A stretch of 64,000 nt of DNA from Jackrogersella multiformis. Lineage: Eukaryota; Ascomycota; Sordariomycetes; Xylariales; Hypoxylaceae. Both the position numbers and the translations under genes were made by a program. The stretch covers positions 496,001-560,000 of the forward strand of contig CADCXD010000007.1 of NCBI GenBank assembly GCA_902806575.1, read 5' to 3'. The notes under the pieces are model-generated. The model saw only the letters and a list, made by a program, of their open reading frames with translations, was not told the DNA's origin and did no database searches. Below, in pieces: positions 47,401 to 59,076 of the stretch (position 1 is its first letter; every line of letters begins with the position of its first letter).

Positions 47401-47621
47401 CTTGTCATGTTAACACTGCCGAATCTCTCATATTCCATCGTTATGCCATTGGCCCTCCATCCTTTGTATGCCGAGATCATTCGCGACTAACCTTCAAACC
47501 AAATACCTAGACCTCTCGTCGGCCTCGTGATGTCGGTGGAAGCTTTGCGAGTCGGCGTGGCCATGCCAACCAACTCTCCATTTCCGACCCGACTCATCAC
47601 ATAACCGAGACTATCGGGACC
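44444..47621. promoter_or_regulatory. 3.2-kb intergenic region between divergent GH78 and ZDS genes
   Basis: No supportable gene. The GH78-proximal half is AT-rich (about 45000-45400). TACCTAGGTA occurs at 46296-46305, and GGTAGGTAGGTACC near 46417. The ZDS-proximal part carries purine-rich GAGACGGAGAC repeats (about 46665-46695) and TCTCGA-type repeats. A consensus donor GTACGT at 47279, right after an ATGATG, suggests a 5' UTR intron or a short upstream coding exon of the ZDS gene. Confidence 0.5.
46969..47020. repeat. TCTCGATT/TCTCGAC imperfect tandem repeat
   Basis: Six to seven imperfect copies of a 7-8-nt unit (ATTCTCG, ACTCTCG) in the presumed 5' leader of the ZDS gene. Confidence 0.8.
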
Positions 47622-50363
47622 ATGTACGGCGATGACGACGACGACCAGAATGAACCACGCCCTCTTAGCTTTGTCGCCTCCTCTCCCGATAATGAACAAA
47701 TAGCCCAGCATTCCGAGCCAGAAACTTCTACCGGAAAACAACGGCTTCCGCTTATTCGAACGACTTCGGACAAGACAGGCTTGCAACTCTCATCTGCTCC
47801 CGCAACGAATGGAAACCCCGCGCAGAAATCCCAGACTATTCCTAGCCGAATGCCGAGCCAGAGAAGCACGACGACAAGAACTAACTCACATGAGTCAGGA
47901 TCAAAATCACCGATATCTCCCATGTCGCCCACGCTCCGTGATATGCGCGATGATGCCGAGCAGTATCCGATAACCAACATTGACAACCCGAATGATATTG
48001 CGCAAGAGCTAAGCAATCTACAAGCGCTGCGGCGCATGTCTATGGACGTCTCGAACAACAGCGACCCCGATCTGCTCCCATTCCAGGGTATGTCTCTCAT
48101 GGCAATGCCGTCAATCGCACCAAAAGGGGATGACGAGGCCGATCCTTCGAGATTGCTATGGGTTCCCGCTGGTGTCCACCCTGAGCTTGCCCCTACCGAG
48201 TTCAAGAATTTCGTCGAGAAGAGAGTCCAAACGATGAAACGGAGATCTGCTGAATCCTCGCTTTCTGTAGATGGCTTGGAGGGGGGCAACTCAGGTGGGC
48301 TACGGAGGAAGAAGTCCATGCTTTCTAGGCAAGTCAACAGTGCAGGCGGATATGGCGCAGAAGGATATGTCGATGGTGCCGAGAGGTTAGAAAGGAAAAG
48401 ATCGCAGAGAGAGCCAGGGCAAGGTCCGCCAGAGCTAAGCCTAGACGAGCTTGTAAAGGATCCGTCAAAGATTGTTCAGAAACTTACTCTTGAGTCGCAA
48501 CGCCTCGATCTGGCAGGTGATGCCTCAAACCCCGACGATATGCCCATACTTCCCATTGCGCCAGGCATGGGCTTGCGTCGGTCAACTCGTACCACGTATC
48601 GAAAAGGCGGTAGCCTGAAGAACCGACAGAGTTCCCTTAGATCTGATGAACGGCTCCCTTTTTCGAAGCGTATTGCTGCAAGGAAGACGGAAGAAGAATC
48701 GGGCGGGTTGGCTGGTAGTGAATCAACCGCAGAAGCACCACCTGGATATGGTTTGACAAGAGTACAATCAGAACCCATTTCTGAGAACTTCTCACGGCCA
48801 ACAAAACCTATCCGGCGGCAGCAAACCTTCTCCAAAGACCCAACCTCAGACATGTATGAAAGTTCTCAGCCTGATTCTCAGGAACCAAGCCAAGCTGTTC
48901 CCATTAGACCGCAAGGGCCGAGCCGTACGTCATCCGCCGAGACTGTCGACACGTCTACCTCAGCACCACAGATGGTCGAGTCGCCTATCGAGGAGGAATC
49001 TTCTGGAGCACAGGCTACGGAGAGCAGTAGGCCTTTTCCCGAAAGATCGTCCTCACAAAGAAATGCTGTCGAACCTGTGTCTCCGCCCTCGAAAATACCT
49101 GCTGACCCTCCAGCGCGCTCAAGTAAAAGACCGAATTACGGGCAACCACTCCAGAGCCCCTCACAGCCACAAGCCATCGGCCGAACTTCGCAGCAGCCAA
49201 ATAGATCAGCAAGTGCTTCTGGCCGGGCTCTCAATGATATGTCACAAAATAATTCACCATTCGCGGGCAGTAGCGCTACTAGTACTGAATCGTTAACATT
49301 TATCCCTACATTTGCCTCTTCCGAGGATAGAAAATCGGATAAGAAGAGTAAGAAGGAAAAGAGCGAAAATGAAAGTGAAAAATCCAAATCTTGGAAATGG
49401 TTCAACAAGAGCGAGGACAAAGACAAGAAGAGGAAGGATGATGAGAACAGGAAGTCCAAGACCAAGGCATTTGTGGAGAAAGCACATGATAATGTTCGTC
49501 TTGACGTTCTACAAACCTCGATCGATACAGCGATTCATAAGGGCCGAGAGAGCCTGCTGCTTGACCGCGATACCGTCGACAACAAACTAGAAGAAGAACG
49601 GAGAAAGGAAAGTAGCCGAAAGTCTGGTGAACAGAAGAAAGAAAAGGATGGGCTGTTTGCTTCATTCTTTGGAAGCAGCAAGAGGAGGAGTGAGAGGGAA
49701 TCAGGCAGTAAGAAACACCAAGCCCAAAGATCGTTGTCCCCAGAACCAGCTCCATACCGACCCCTACGACCCGATGTCGACTATCACTGGACGAGGTTCC
49801 CCATCCTAGAAGAACGGGCCATCTATCGGATGGCGCATATCAAGCTCGCCAATCCCCGGCGCGCACTATACAGCCAAGTCTTGCTCAGCAATTTCATGTA
49901 CTCGTACCTCGCAAAGGTCCAAGCAATGCATCCTCAGATACAGGTTCCACAGTCGCCCCAACAGAAGAGATTACAAGAGGAAGAGAGACGGCGGCGTGAG
50001 CAGGAGCAGCAGTACATGGAACAGCAACAGGCGCAGGATAGTATAGACCGGTACAATTTCGAATACCATCGAGTAAGTTAACACAGCAGATCTAACCAAT
50101 TTCCAGCTCTAACATTACCTCAGTCTTCAAGTCAATATGAAGATCCTAGCATGCAACATGAAGCTGGAGATTACCCGGAAGCAGCTGAGATTTATGACTA
50201 TGAACACGGCAAGGACCATACAAGTCGTGACGGCGACTATCACGATATGGATGACTACGATAGCCAAGATGCAGACAAGGATTACTATTCCACTTACGTG
50301 CAATACACTAGTAATGAAAATGGGCGTCGCCAGCACCAGGAGGGAGAGGGAGATATGTGGTGA
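47622..50363 (+). CDS. Zds1/Zds2-family regulator (PP2A-Cdc55 / polarity)
   Basis: Two exons: 47622-50072 and 50124-50363 (51-nt intron, phase 0), giving 896 aa. Most of the protein is Ser/Pro-rich and disordered, with an ITNIDNPNDIAQELSNLQAL-type N-terminal motif and LLWVPAGVHPELAPTEFKNF. The diagnostic part is near residues 720-770: DVDYHWTRFPILEERAIYRM, then HIKLANPRRALYSQVLLSNF and MYSYLAKVQ. This is the conserved Zds C-terminal domain, which in yeast binds the PP2A subunit Cdc55 and controls mitotic exit and polarity. A Gln/Glu-rich coil and an acidic Tyr/Asp-rich tail follow. The start was chosen at the first ATG of the exon; an upstream exon ending at 47278 cannot be excluded. Confidence 0.88.
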
Positions 50364-52665
50364 TACATCTACCGACGAGGCGGAATCGCTAAGCGCATTT
50401 GTATAGCGCTCATATTAGTGCATACTCGGAGTTTCGGGGAGGAAACCAGTTGCGACGGCTTTCGTGCAGGGCATGTCAGGAGCCCGACGAACACATGAAC
50501 TCCTTTTGTTACCCACATACTTGGGCGATCCTTTTTGTTGGACGGATAACGACAGCATGGTGCTAAGGGTGGTTATTGTGAATGGCATTTGCAGCCGGGA
50601 CACCGGAACCTCTTTCTCGCCCCCCTTTTGGAGTTTGTCGACTACGCATCCCCTTTCCGAAGGCGAGACGACTTTGAAGGAGGAAAATTGAAGGGGCCGT
50701 TCGGGGGGTAAGAATATATTGAAAGTAGCATCTCTTATGATGTCTATTAGGAAGCAAACCATGGGCCTAGCGCGTGGGTAGGAGACAAAAAACCCCCCCT
50801 TGGATCATAATCAGAATTAAACCAGCCTTCGGGCATCAATGCGCCATTCTATGAGCTCAATATTGTGCTGTAATGTCCAATTCGTGCCGTTATATGTTCT
50901 TGGCGAAGAGCCAATCATATATTACTGTTTTACGCATGGAAATAGAGCTCGGCCACCGGTGATAATAGGAACCGATTCAGCTGCTAGTGCCGATTATCAT
51001 GTTAGAGCAGCCTTTCCTTATTCTCGATTTTGGTAGTCTCGTCGAGATAAAACAACCATAACTCAACCACTTTGTCTATGGCTACATAGAGGCGGATACC
51101 AAATATTTGCCCACATGGCGCCTAAGTCTAATTATCTTGAAGATGAGGATAGATCTGCTTCCCTTGGTGATATTAGGCAGAATGCCGAATTACAGACGAA
51201 ATCCATAATACTATAATTTCAGGCACGACATTTCGCCACCGTGAAGCACCTAAGCTGCTCCTTTAGTAATAATTATACGATATCAATAACTGACTTAGCT
51301 AGCCTTAGGTTGTTATTTTCCCCATCTTCCTTTCATATAGCATTTGCATATACTTATTGCTCCTTGGAACTCATAAGATGAGATTATTAGTCATAGACCT
51401 CTAGATCGACTCAACCCATTCACAGGTACCTATTTATCTACCTAGGAGGTAGACAGATAACAGTCAAACTTCTTTATACGCATATCTCTTTAGTCTAGTA
51501 CCTACCTCGAATTTCTAAATTGTACTTCATCATACATACCTAGGTACTCGGTACTTACCTTACAAACCCTCGCAGTCCCCATGAAACCTACCCTTGTAAA
51601 GAAGGCATTCCTAACTTACTACGTACAACTTCCAGGTATACCAAATTATTGTCAAGTGAACAAAATAGTACTATATTAATTACATTAATTTATACTTAGC
51701 TACCTGATAATATAAATTAATTTATACACAGCCTCTGTGGGCTGAGAGATACCTAGGTACACATATATATATGCACATATCAAAAGTATCATAGCTTGGG
51801 CGATGACCTCGGGAGTACCTACCTAGTGTATCTAAGGTATGTATTTTAAGCTATGAGTACCTAGGTACCTAGGTGCTAGGTAAGTATGTAGGTAGGTACC
51901 ATCTACTTTTATCTGACCCATATAATAGGCATTCGCTTGAGTACCACGTACAAATGAATCACAAGGTGCCCAGGTGGATCGAGGCTGAAGAACTTAGCCA
52001 ATGACAGCTAGCGCAGCTTGTGATTGTCGCGACTTCCCTATCCCCCCCCAGTCGAACTTTTTGACGCCTCAAACCTTCGTTTACTTGCAGTCGCTGGTAA
52101 AAAATAAAAATAAAAAAGCTTCCAACCTTTTATCGTTTCCCTCAATACACCAAACTTCTTAGCAGCATACGGCCCTCCCACCCGAGCTTGCGTCTTCAAC
52201 AGTCCTCGCATTCTCAATTCTCGATACATTATTCTTTTTTTAGATACCCGTTCTGTTCGTCTTTCATTGAGCCTTACGTCTTTTTTTCACTCCCGTCGAG
52301 CCACCTGGCCACCGAAAGCAAAGCAAAAAAAACCTTTGACCACGCGCCTCATCGTCGACGTCGACCTTGACCTTCATCTATCCTCACCTTCGTTTCTCGA
52401 ACTCGCACCTCGCACCTCGCGATCATCGCCTGTTCGACAAAGATACAACACCATCTTTAGATCTTCTTTTCTCCCTGTCACCGCGGATACTGACCGCACA
52501 TGTCTGTAAGTGTAGCACCTTTTTTTTCCCAATCACGCGCTTTAGAATCTGCACATGAAAAGATGAAAAGCTTCCTCTTTTAACAGCAGCAACATCACCA
52601 ACGCCTTTCTTTCTTGGAGATGTTCTTTGTAGTATTTATGCTATAGAACTAAAACCTCATCCATC
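50364..52665. promoter_or_regulatory. Intergenic region and 5' leader of the DUF2433 gene
   Basis: No supportable gene over 2.3 kb. It is AT-rich around 51650-51790. TACCTAGGTA occurs at 51537, 51750 and 51858. A consensus GTAAGT donor after an upstream ATG-TCT (about 52499-52510), with acceptors near 52587, suggests a 5' UTR intron; joining that ATG across the intron runs into a stop, so it would be an upstream ORF. Confidence 0.5.
51750..51900. repeat. TACCTAGGTA palindrome cluster
   Basis: Exact copies at 51750-51759 and 51858-51867, a near copy overlapping the latter by the 8-nt step, and GGTAGGTACC at the end. Confidence 0.75.
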
Positions 52666-55304
52666 ATGTACAATAATGCCCACCCCGATTTCCATCCCCA
52701 ACCCTATCTCCATACCCATCGCCTATCCCATCCTCAGGTCATGGTAGGGCATGCTGCACCTAGGGATGCGGTGCTTCGCCTACCGCAACCGCCGGACATG
52801 CACCACCACGGACATCACCAGCTTCGTCATTCCTCATTCTGTCAGCATTGCTCGCACTGCCAGCAGCAGATGCTCCATAATCGCACCCAGTCGCATAATC
52901 CCGAGCGGGACATTGCGCATCCCACGATACCCACCCAGGGTCAGTATCGCGACCAGTATCGCGCTACTGATAGCCTTCGCTCGTCGTTTCCAGGCGGTTA
53001 TAATCGCCCTTTCCTAGAATTTCCCCGACGATCTCCCATATACGTCCATCGATCACTAATTTCTAACCTCTCTCAGCAACGAAGCTACAACAACCAGGGC
53101 TATATGCCCAACGGTGCCAGCGGTAGTCACCCGGGCCCAGGCCAACCCGCTCCTGGCGCCGTTCCTCTTCTACCTAACCAAGGCCGAGTCATCCAATCGG
53201 GTCCCATTCGAGTTCTTTGCATAGCCGACGTACGAGGTAGGATGGCCTTTGCTAAATCAGAGAATAAATTTAAATAAAAAGGAAAGGTAGAGCTGATAAT
53301 TATGTTATAGGTAACCTCCGATCCCTCAACGACCTTGCGAAGACCGCACGAGCCGATCACATTATCCACACTGGAGACTTCGGCTTTTACGATGACACCT
53401 CTCTGGAGCGCATTGCAGAAAAGTAAGATATGGCCATAATTTCTCTTTTCTTTTCTTTTCCTGTTGTTATTGAGGCTGTGGATGGCAACCTAACCATATT
53501 ACGAAACAGGACTTTGAAGCATGTCGCCCAGTACTCTCCCTTGATTCACGAGGAGGTGAAGAAGTCCATCGGCCAGGGTGGACCGGGCTCAGTGAAGGCG
53601 CGATTCCCTCCCCAGGAGCTCCCCTTGTCCGAGCTGCCTTTACTCATCAGCGGTCATGTTAAACTCGACGTGCCGGTTTACACCGTCTGGGGTGCTTGCG
53701 AGGACGTGCGTGTGTTGGAGAAGTTCCGATCTGGCGAGTACAAGGTTCACAACCTGCACATCATTGACGAAGCTCGATCTATGCTGTTGGAGATTGGTGG
53801 TGTCAAGTTGCGACTCCTTGGCCTTGGCGGTGCCGTTGTCATGCACAAGTTGTTCGACAATGGCGAAGGCCGAACTACCATCGCCGGTGGGCAGGGTACA
53901 ATGTGGACTACCCTGCTTCAGATGGGCGAACTGGTCGACACCGCGAACCGTGTTTACGATCCAACTGAGACCCGCATCTTCGTCACCCATGCCTCTCCCG
54001 CCCGTGAGGGTATTTTGAACCAGCTGTCAGTTAGTCTTAAGGCGGACTTTTCTATTTCGGCAGGTCTCCACTTCCGATACGGAAGCTCCTACAACGAGTT
54101 CAGCGTGAACCCGACCTTGGACCATTACCGTGGCAAGCTTGCCGCTTCGAAGGCTTCGTTCAACGATGTTTGGGAGACCGTCAAGAACGAAGTTGAGCCC
54201 GCAATTCAACAGAATGAAGCTCAGCAGAACCTTCTTCGGAATGCGTTGGAGCTAGTCGACAAGATGCCCAGAACCGCGGCAGGTGGAAATCCCTTTGGCG
54301 GACCAGTTGGTGGTCCCGGTGTTCAGGGCCAAGTCGACGAGAGCGCTTTCAAGAATATGTGGAACTTCAACCTAGCAGATGCTGCATTTGGTTTTTTGGT
54401 GCTGGAGATCCAGGATGGCCGCATCGGTACGGAGATGCGAGCTCAAGGCTTCAACTTCTCACACCGCGGAGCTAAGCAACAGCCTGTACCTCAAGGTACA
54501 CCTTCGCCGGCGGCTGGCCTGCCCCCTGCAGCTCCTGCAGCCTCTGTAGCTCCCGTTACAACTTCGGGATCTAGTCTCGCTGGCCCGCAGAGAAACCCCC
54601 CGGCTACGGCACAGCTGCCAAAGCCCGCTGCAGCCACTCCTTTGCAGCCCCCGAAGTCGGCTACTCCGAAACCAACTGCGCCGTCCCCGGCTCCTAGTGT
54701 GGTCGCCGGTAAAGAGAATGAGAGACCCGCAGGAGCTAATGGATCGACCAATGGACCAGAGACTGTACCATCGCCCGCACCTCGAGCTTCGGCCGATAGC
54801 ATCATCGGTCTCTTCGTCATGAACGTTCAGAGTGACGAACAAACTCGAGACATCTTCCCCGACGACCACAAGAACAAGATCATCAAGATCGAGAAGTGGG
54901 GCAACAACAGTAACAACAAGGTCGTTCATTTCCAGAGTGTAGAGGACCGAGAGGTTGCCTATACTAGCCTCTCTGACGAATTCAAGGTGCGCCACTCCGA
55001 AGACCGATCAAGGCCCCTGGTGAAGATCTTTCAACCTCGCGAGAGCAAGCAACCTTTCGTAGGTCGAGGAGCAGGAACCTGGGGTGCCGGTAGGGGTAGA
55101 GACAACGCGAGCGGATACCGTAGCGCCGGTGACCGCGGCGGCCTTAGTGGCGGCGAGAGCGGCCCGGAGACAGGTCGCCAGCGTGGCGGTCGAGGCGGAG
55201 CACGAGGACGAGGGGACCGAGGCGGCCGAGGTGGTAGAGGCGGCCGTGGAGGTGTAGGCAAGGGTGAAGGCGGTGCCTCACCGGCTCCTGGTGGCGATTC
55301 ATAA
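52666..55304 (+). CDS. DUF2433-type phosphoesterase-like protein with RGG tail
   Basis: Three exons: 52666-53236, 53311-53422 and 53510-55304, giving 825 aa. The first ~180 residues are His/Pro/Gln-rich and disordered. A calcineurin-like phosphoesterase fold follows: VLCIADVRGNLRSLND, HIIHTGDFGF, VYTVWGACEDV, IFVTHASPA, then AGLHFRYGSSYN. A second globular module near 680-760 (GLFVMNVQSDEQTRDIF, KVVHFQSVEDREVAYTSL) looks RRM-like, and the last ~70 residues are RGG repeats. Family knowledge: fungal proteins of this DUF2433 type have no established function that I know of. Inference: an RNA-associated protein whose phosphoesterase core is probably inactive, since the D-x-H and GNH(D/E) metal motifs read DVR and GACED. 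Confidence 0.85.
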
Positions 55305-56391
55305 ATGGATCGTTAACATGAACCCGCCAACAATTACCTATATTCTACTAATGGCCTCGCGCGGTCCCGCGCGAACTTTCGCTTGTATTCTGGCACTTCC
55401 GCGAAACAACTTTCTCGTCGTTTTTTTTTAGCAGGTGGAGTTCAGAGAATCTACCGGCCTGCGAAGGAAGTTTCCAGGGGAAAAAAACGTCGGTGCCTTC
55501 GTCGTACTGGGAGGGGGGAATGTGTGAATGGTTTGCCCAAAATAGCAAATTCACCTACGGCATTCTTCTCTTGGTGGTCTACTAAGGAGGTGGTTTTTTT
55601 GTTGCGCTAATCGCTAGCAAACCGGTTCGGTTTCTTGCACCTTTCTGAGAACCGGGCCGGGGCTGGACCGGATCATTGAGATAGGTTCTTGCTAATACAA
55701 CCGGAAACGAATGGATTTCTTGAGAAGCCTCCGCGTGTTTATGCCATGGCTTGCAGTGACTAGGTATATATACTAACCCGGGCAGGACGTAGCTCGTAGG
55801 CAAATGAAACCTCGCACGGTGAGCCTAGTTCAGTTAGGTTTGTGATTCAATAAGCACCGTACATGTCGCTCGAGCACGGATAACCTAGACTACCGCCCAG
55901 CTATATAAATGCTATCGCCACGGCTCGAATTCATCAGAGCGGGCTGACTGTTACTAAAACAATAGTATAAATTTCTGTGGAACTAGGACGTTTTGCATAT
56001 TACCTACCTACTGCAAGCCTTACGGTACGATACGAGCTACTCTCACCCATCGACGGCGGTGCGTAGGTACAGTTTAATGGTCATGCGTGTATGTTTTTTA
56101 TTAGGGGAGGCGTGCGCGAAGTAAACCGCATGGGTTTTGCACTTGCGCTATCTACTTACTGCATATGATACAATGAACCGAGACCCCGTTTCCTCCGTGT
56201 TTTGTTTCCTTCCTTTTGTCTATGACCGTTATGTCTGGGGGTTTGGCAAGGCCCCTTTTGTCTGGGCAAGGGTTGATACAGGTGGGTGGTGTGTTAATGT
56301 ACAAAGGGCATCTTCCTCTTTCCCCTTTTCCCTTTTCCCCTAGGAATAGGATGGACGTCGAGGCTGAGGCCTGCTCGATTTCGAACTCGGA
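55305..56391. other. Intergenic region between convergent genes
   Basis: No supportable gene. The 3' flanks of the DUF2433 gene and COQ5 meet here. Confidence 0.55.
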
Positions 56392-57493
56392 CTATAGGGG
56401 CTTCATCCCCTTGTGTATAGCGGCGACGCCGCCGGTCAGGTTCTCGTAGCCGTCGCCGCCGACGACGAAGCCGGCGTCCTCGATCATGCGGCGGAACTCG
56501 GGCTGGCTGGGGAAGCGCTCGATGCTCTCGACGAGGTACTGGTAGGAGTCGCGGTCGCCGGCGACGAGCTGGCCGATGAGCGGGATGGCGGAGAAGCTCC
56601 AGCGCTTGTAGACGGCGTCGAGGAGCGGGAGGCGGGAGTCGACCCGGCTGAACTCGAGGCAGGCGAATACGCCGCCGGGCCGCAGCAGGCGGTAGGCCTC
56701 GGCCAGCGCCGCGGGGATGTTGCTGAAGTTACGGATGCCGAAGGCGACGGTGTACAGGTCGAGGGAGGAGGGGGCCACGGCGCCGGGAGGGAACGACGTG
56801 GCGTCGGCCTCGAGGAAGGAGAGCTGGGCCTGCTGGGAGGCGGGCAGCGCGAGCGAGCGCTGGCGGCCGACGGCCAGCATGGAGGCGTTGATGTCGGAGA
56901 TGGTGACGTGAACCGAGGGGTTGGCGTTGAGGACGTGCGCGCGCCGCAGAAGGCGGAAGGCGATGTCGCCCGTGCCGCCGGCGACGTCGAGGATGCGCTG
57001 CGGGGCGGGCGGCGAGGACGACGAGCGGCCTGGGTCTAGCGACGAGACGAAGTGGTCCCTGAGGAGGGGCGGTTAGCTTGCCTGGTACGGATAAGAATGG
57101 AGAGGGGGTAACGCACTTCCAGACGCGGTGCCACCCGAAGGACATCAGGTCGTTCATGCGGTCGTAGGTCTCGGCCACGCTGTGGAAGACGCCGGCTACG
57201 CGCTCCGTCTTCTCCGTCTCGGAGAGCCCGTCTTGGAAGCCGAAGTGGGTTGTTCTGTCTCTGTTGCTGCTGCTGCTGCTGTTATGATTGGTGCCATTGT
57301 GGTCAGTGGGTGGTGTTGGTGTCGGGGGGGAGGTTAATGTCGATGTCGAGGAGAGTTCGGGTCGTTGGTTGCGGAGCGTCGTGCTGAACTGTCTTACATA
57401 TCGCGAAGAAGGGGAGTAATAGAAGGGAGAGCAGTTAGACGACGGTCTTGATGCTCGTACAGCTGCGCGGAGGACAGATGGGCAGGCGGCCAT
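56392..57493 (-). CDS. COQ5: Mitochondrial ubiquinone-biosynthesis C-methyltransferase Coq5
   Basis: Two exons: 57117-57493 and 56392-57058, giving 347 aa; the phase-2 junction restores WHRVWKDHFVSSL. The N-terminus is basic and hydroxylated (MAACPSVLRAAVRASRPSS...), a mitochondrial targeting peptide. UbiE/COQ5 signatures: VAETYDRMNDLMSFGWHRVW, ILDVAGGTGDIAFRLL (SAM-binding motif I), DLYTVAFGIRNFSN, LRPGGVFACLEFS and the C-terminal GGVAAIHKG. Known role: C-methylation of the polyprenyl-benzoquinol intermediate (DDMQH2 to DMQH2) in the matrix-side CoQ synthome. The donor is GTGCGT, slightly off consensus. The coding sequence is strongly GC-rich, unlike its flanks, which creates long antisense open frames. 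Confidence 0.96.
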
Positions 57494-57936
57494 GGTTATT
57501 ATGCGCAGTTCTCGGCCGTCGCCTGTATTCGAGGATATTGTCCTGGAGATATCGGTTAGTATCCGGGGCCGGCGAAGGTGAAGCTAACGGTCAGAAATTG
57601 CTGATCGGACGGGGCGTGGGACGATCAAGTCCGGCATGTGCTATGTGGGGCTTGTGGGGGTAGTTCAGGGGTGGCTTTTAGCTGGGGAGATACACTAGCC
57701 ACAGTAGATCACGTCAGACCTGCTTAAGCCACAGGGTCTAACTTTAGGACCGGGGGTGTCGAGCTCGGAATGCCAAGACATCGATAGCTCATTTATCTGG
57801 GGTAATAAATTGTAGATCTGAGACGATTGGCCGAAAACGGGAAACATTCTTCTTTAGGTCACATATCACATATTAAACACACAACTTCATCCTAACAAAC
57901 ACCGCCTAGGGAAACGGGTTATAGATACTCACCTCG
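57494..57936. other. Short intergenic region upstream of COQ5
   Basis: 443 nt with no gene seen; presumably the COQ5 promoter and the 3' flank of the small membrane-protein gene. Confidence 0.5.
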
Positions 57937-58221
57937 TTAGACCGGCGACAACACCGCCTCGGAAGACGACGTTCGAGTATGATTGCCTCCAGACTGGCTC
58001 TCCGTGGATGAGTGGTGCTGTTGCTCCTCGAATACTTGCTGCGCGGCTAATTCCTGCGAGGCCAAGTGCTGCTGTCGTTCTTGTTCGTCCGCCTGCTTGT
58101 TTCGAAACATCATCCTGCCAAAGAGCGCGGTGTGTCCGACGCCGCCCCAGAGGGCGAAAGTGACACAGATGACGATGGTGATGACTATTAGGGCCGCCAC
58201 TATGACGTCCGTCCCAGACAT
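57937..58221 (-). CDS. Small single-pass membrane protein, unknown function
   Basis: Single exon, 94 aa. It starts MSGTDVIVAALIVITIVICV and continues TFALWGGVGHTALFGRMMF, so residues 6-30 form one strong transmembrane helix. A basic patch and a Gln/Glu/Ser-rich soluble tail follow. I do not recognise the family. Support for a real gene is the typical ATG at the start of a membrane helix, the lack of competing frames, and the amphipathic tail. A GTGAGT-like donor lies just past the stop, so a 3' UTR intron is possible. Confidence 0.6.
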   Translation of the reverse strand: MSGTDVIVAALIVITIVICVTFALWGGVGHTALFGRMMFRNKQADEQERQQHLASQELAAQQVFEEQQHHSSTESQSGGNHTRTSSSEAVLSPV

Positions 58222-59076
58222 CTTCTAGGCCGGTCGTGGATTTGTGCTGGGTGTGGTTGCTGGTTCCTCGGCACCGGTTCTTAGATTGCATTAGACGCAA
58301 GGGTCAAGCGCCTTGATGAATGAATGGGTCGAGAGTTGTGGTGTCTTGTCTTATTATAGATATCACGAAGGCTTGAGAGGATGGGGTAAAAGAATAGGAT
58401 TGTGGTGATGTGTACGCGAAGGAGAAGGATTGATGTACTGGAAGAATTGGAAGGACTTCTTTAGAGATCCGCATCTTTTATTAGATCTTTGCGAGATATA
58501 CGGAGCAGTGTTACTGCTATGGCAACACACCTATTTGAAATCGACAACATCAGTTCTCGTTGGATATTTGGTGTCTCGTGAGAATCGAACCCCTCAAGTG
58601 TCGTCTTAAGTGCACAAAGGTCACAAAGGTGGGCGAGCTTAATACTTCTGTTTTAAATTGTCTGCCTAGATGTCCACTGGTAGGTATATCTTTCATTGAA
58701 GATAATTATCGACTTAAAGACTGGCTAACATTTCAGGACTATACACAATTCTTAAAGACGACTTGAAACTACTCAATATATATTAACATAATACCTATAA
58801 TAAAAATGATATAAAAATATTAGTTTATATTTACCTCCTAAGCTTACATAATGAAGTTAAAGCTAGGGATCTATCTCGGTTTATGTCGGCCTTCGCTTTA
58901 CACCGGCTTAAGTGACGTCGTTATCCTCGGATTACCGTCTTAATGCTTGAGAATGTCAGACCGACAATCATAGGAGCCAATTCCTCACTGACAAATATTG
59001 TTTTCTTCTTATTAAACTCCAATTGTAATTGAATCCCTGAATAGTTGTTTATATAAAAAACTATGGTCTAATAAAA
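58222..59076. promoter_or_regulatory. Divergent region between the small membrane protein and BCKDH E1-alpha
   Basis: No gene seen; AT-rich near 58770-58850. A GAATCGAACCCC string at about 58573 resembles the B-box of a reverse-strand tRNA but does not fold. Confidence 0.5.

Noticed and set aside
47597..48337. 246-codon frame opposite the ZDS gene
   Set aside because: Antisense to coding sequence; no family features and no splice context.
56413..57039. 208-codon frame opposite COQ5
   Set aside because: Antisense shadow of a conserved methyltransferase; Ala/Gly/Glu/Val-rich only.
58565..58625. Possible reverse-strand tRNA (GAATCGAACCCC)
   Set aside because: The T-arm stem does not pair around the loop, and no D-arm, anticodon arm or acceptor stem can be built.
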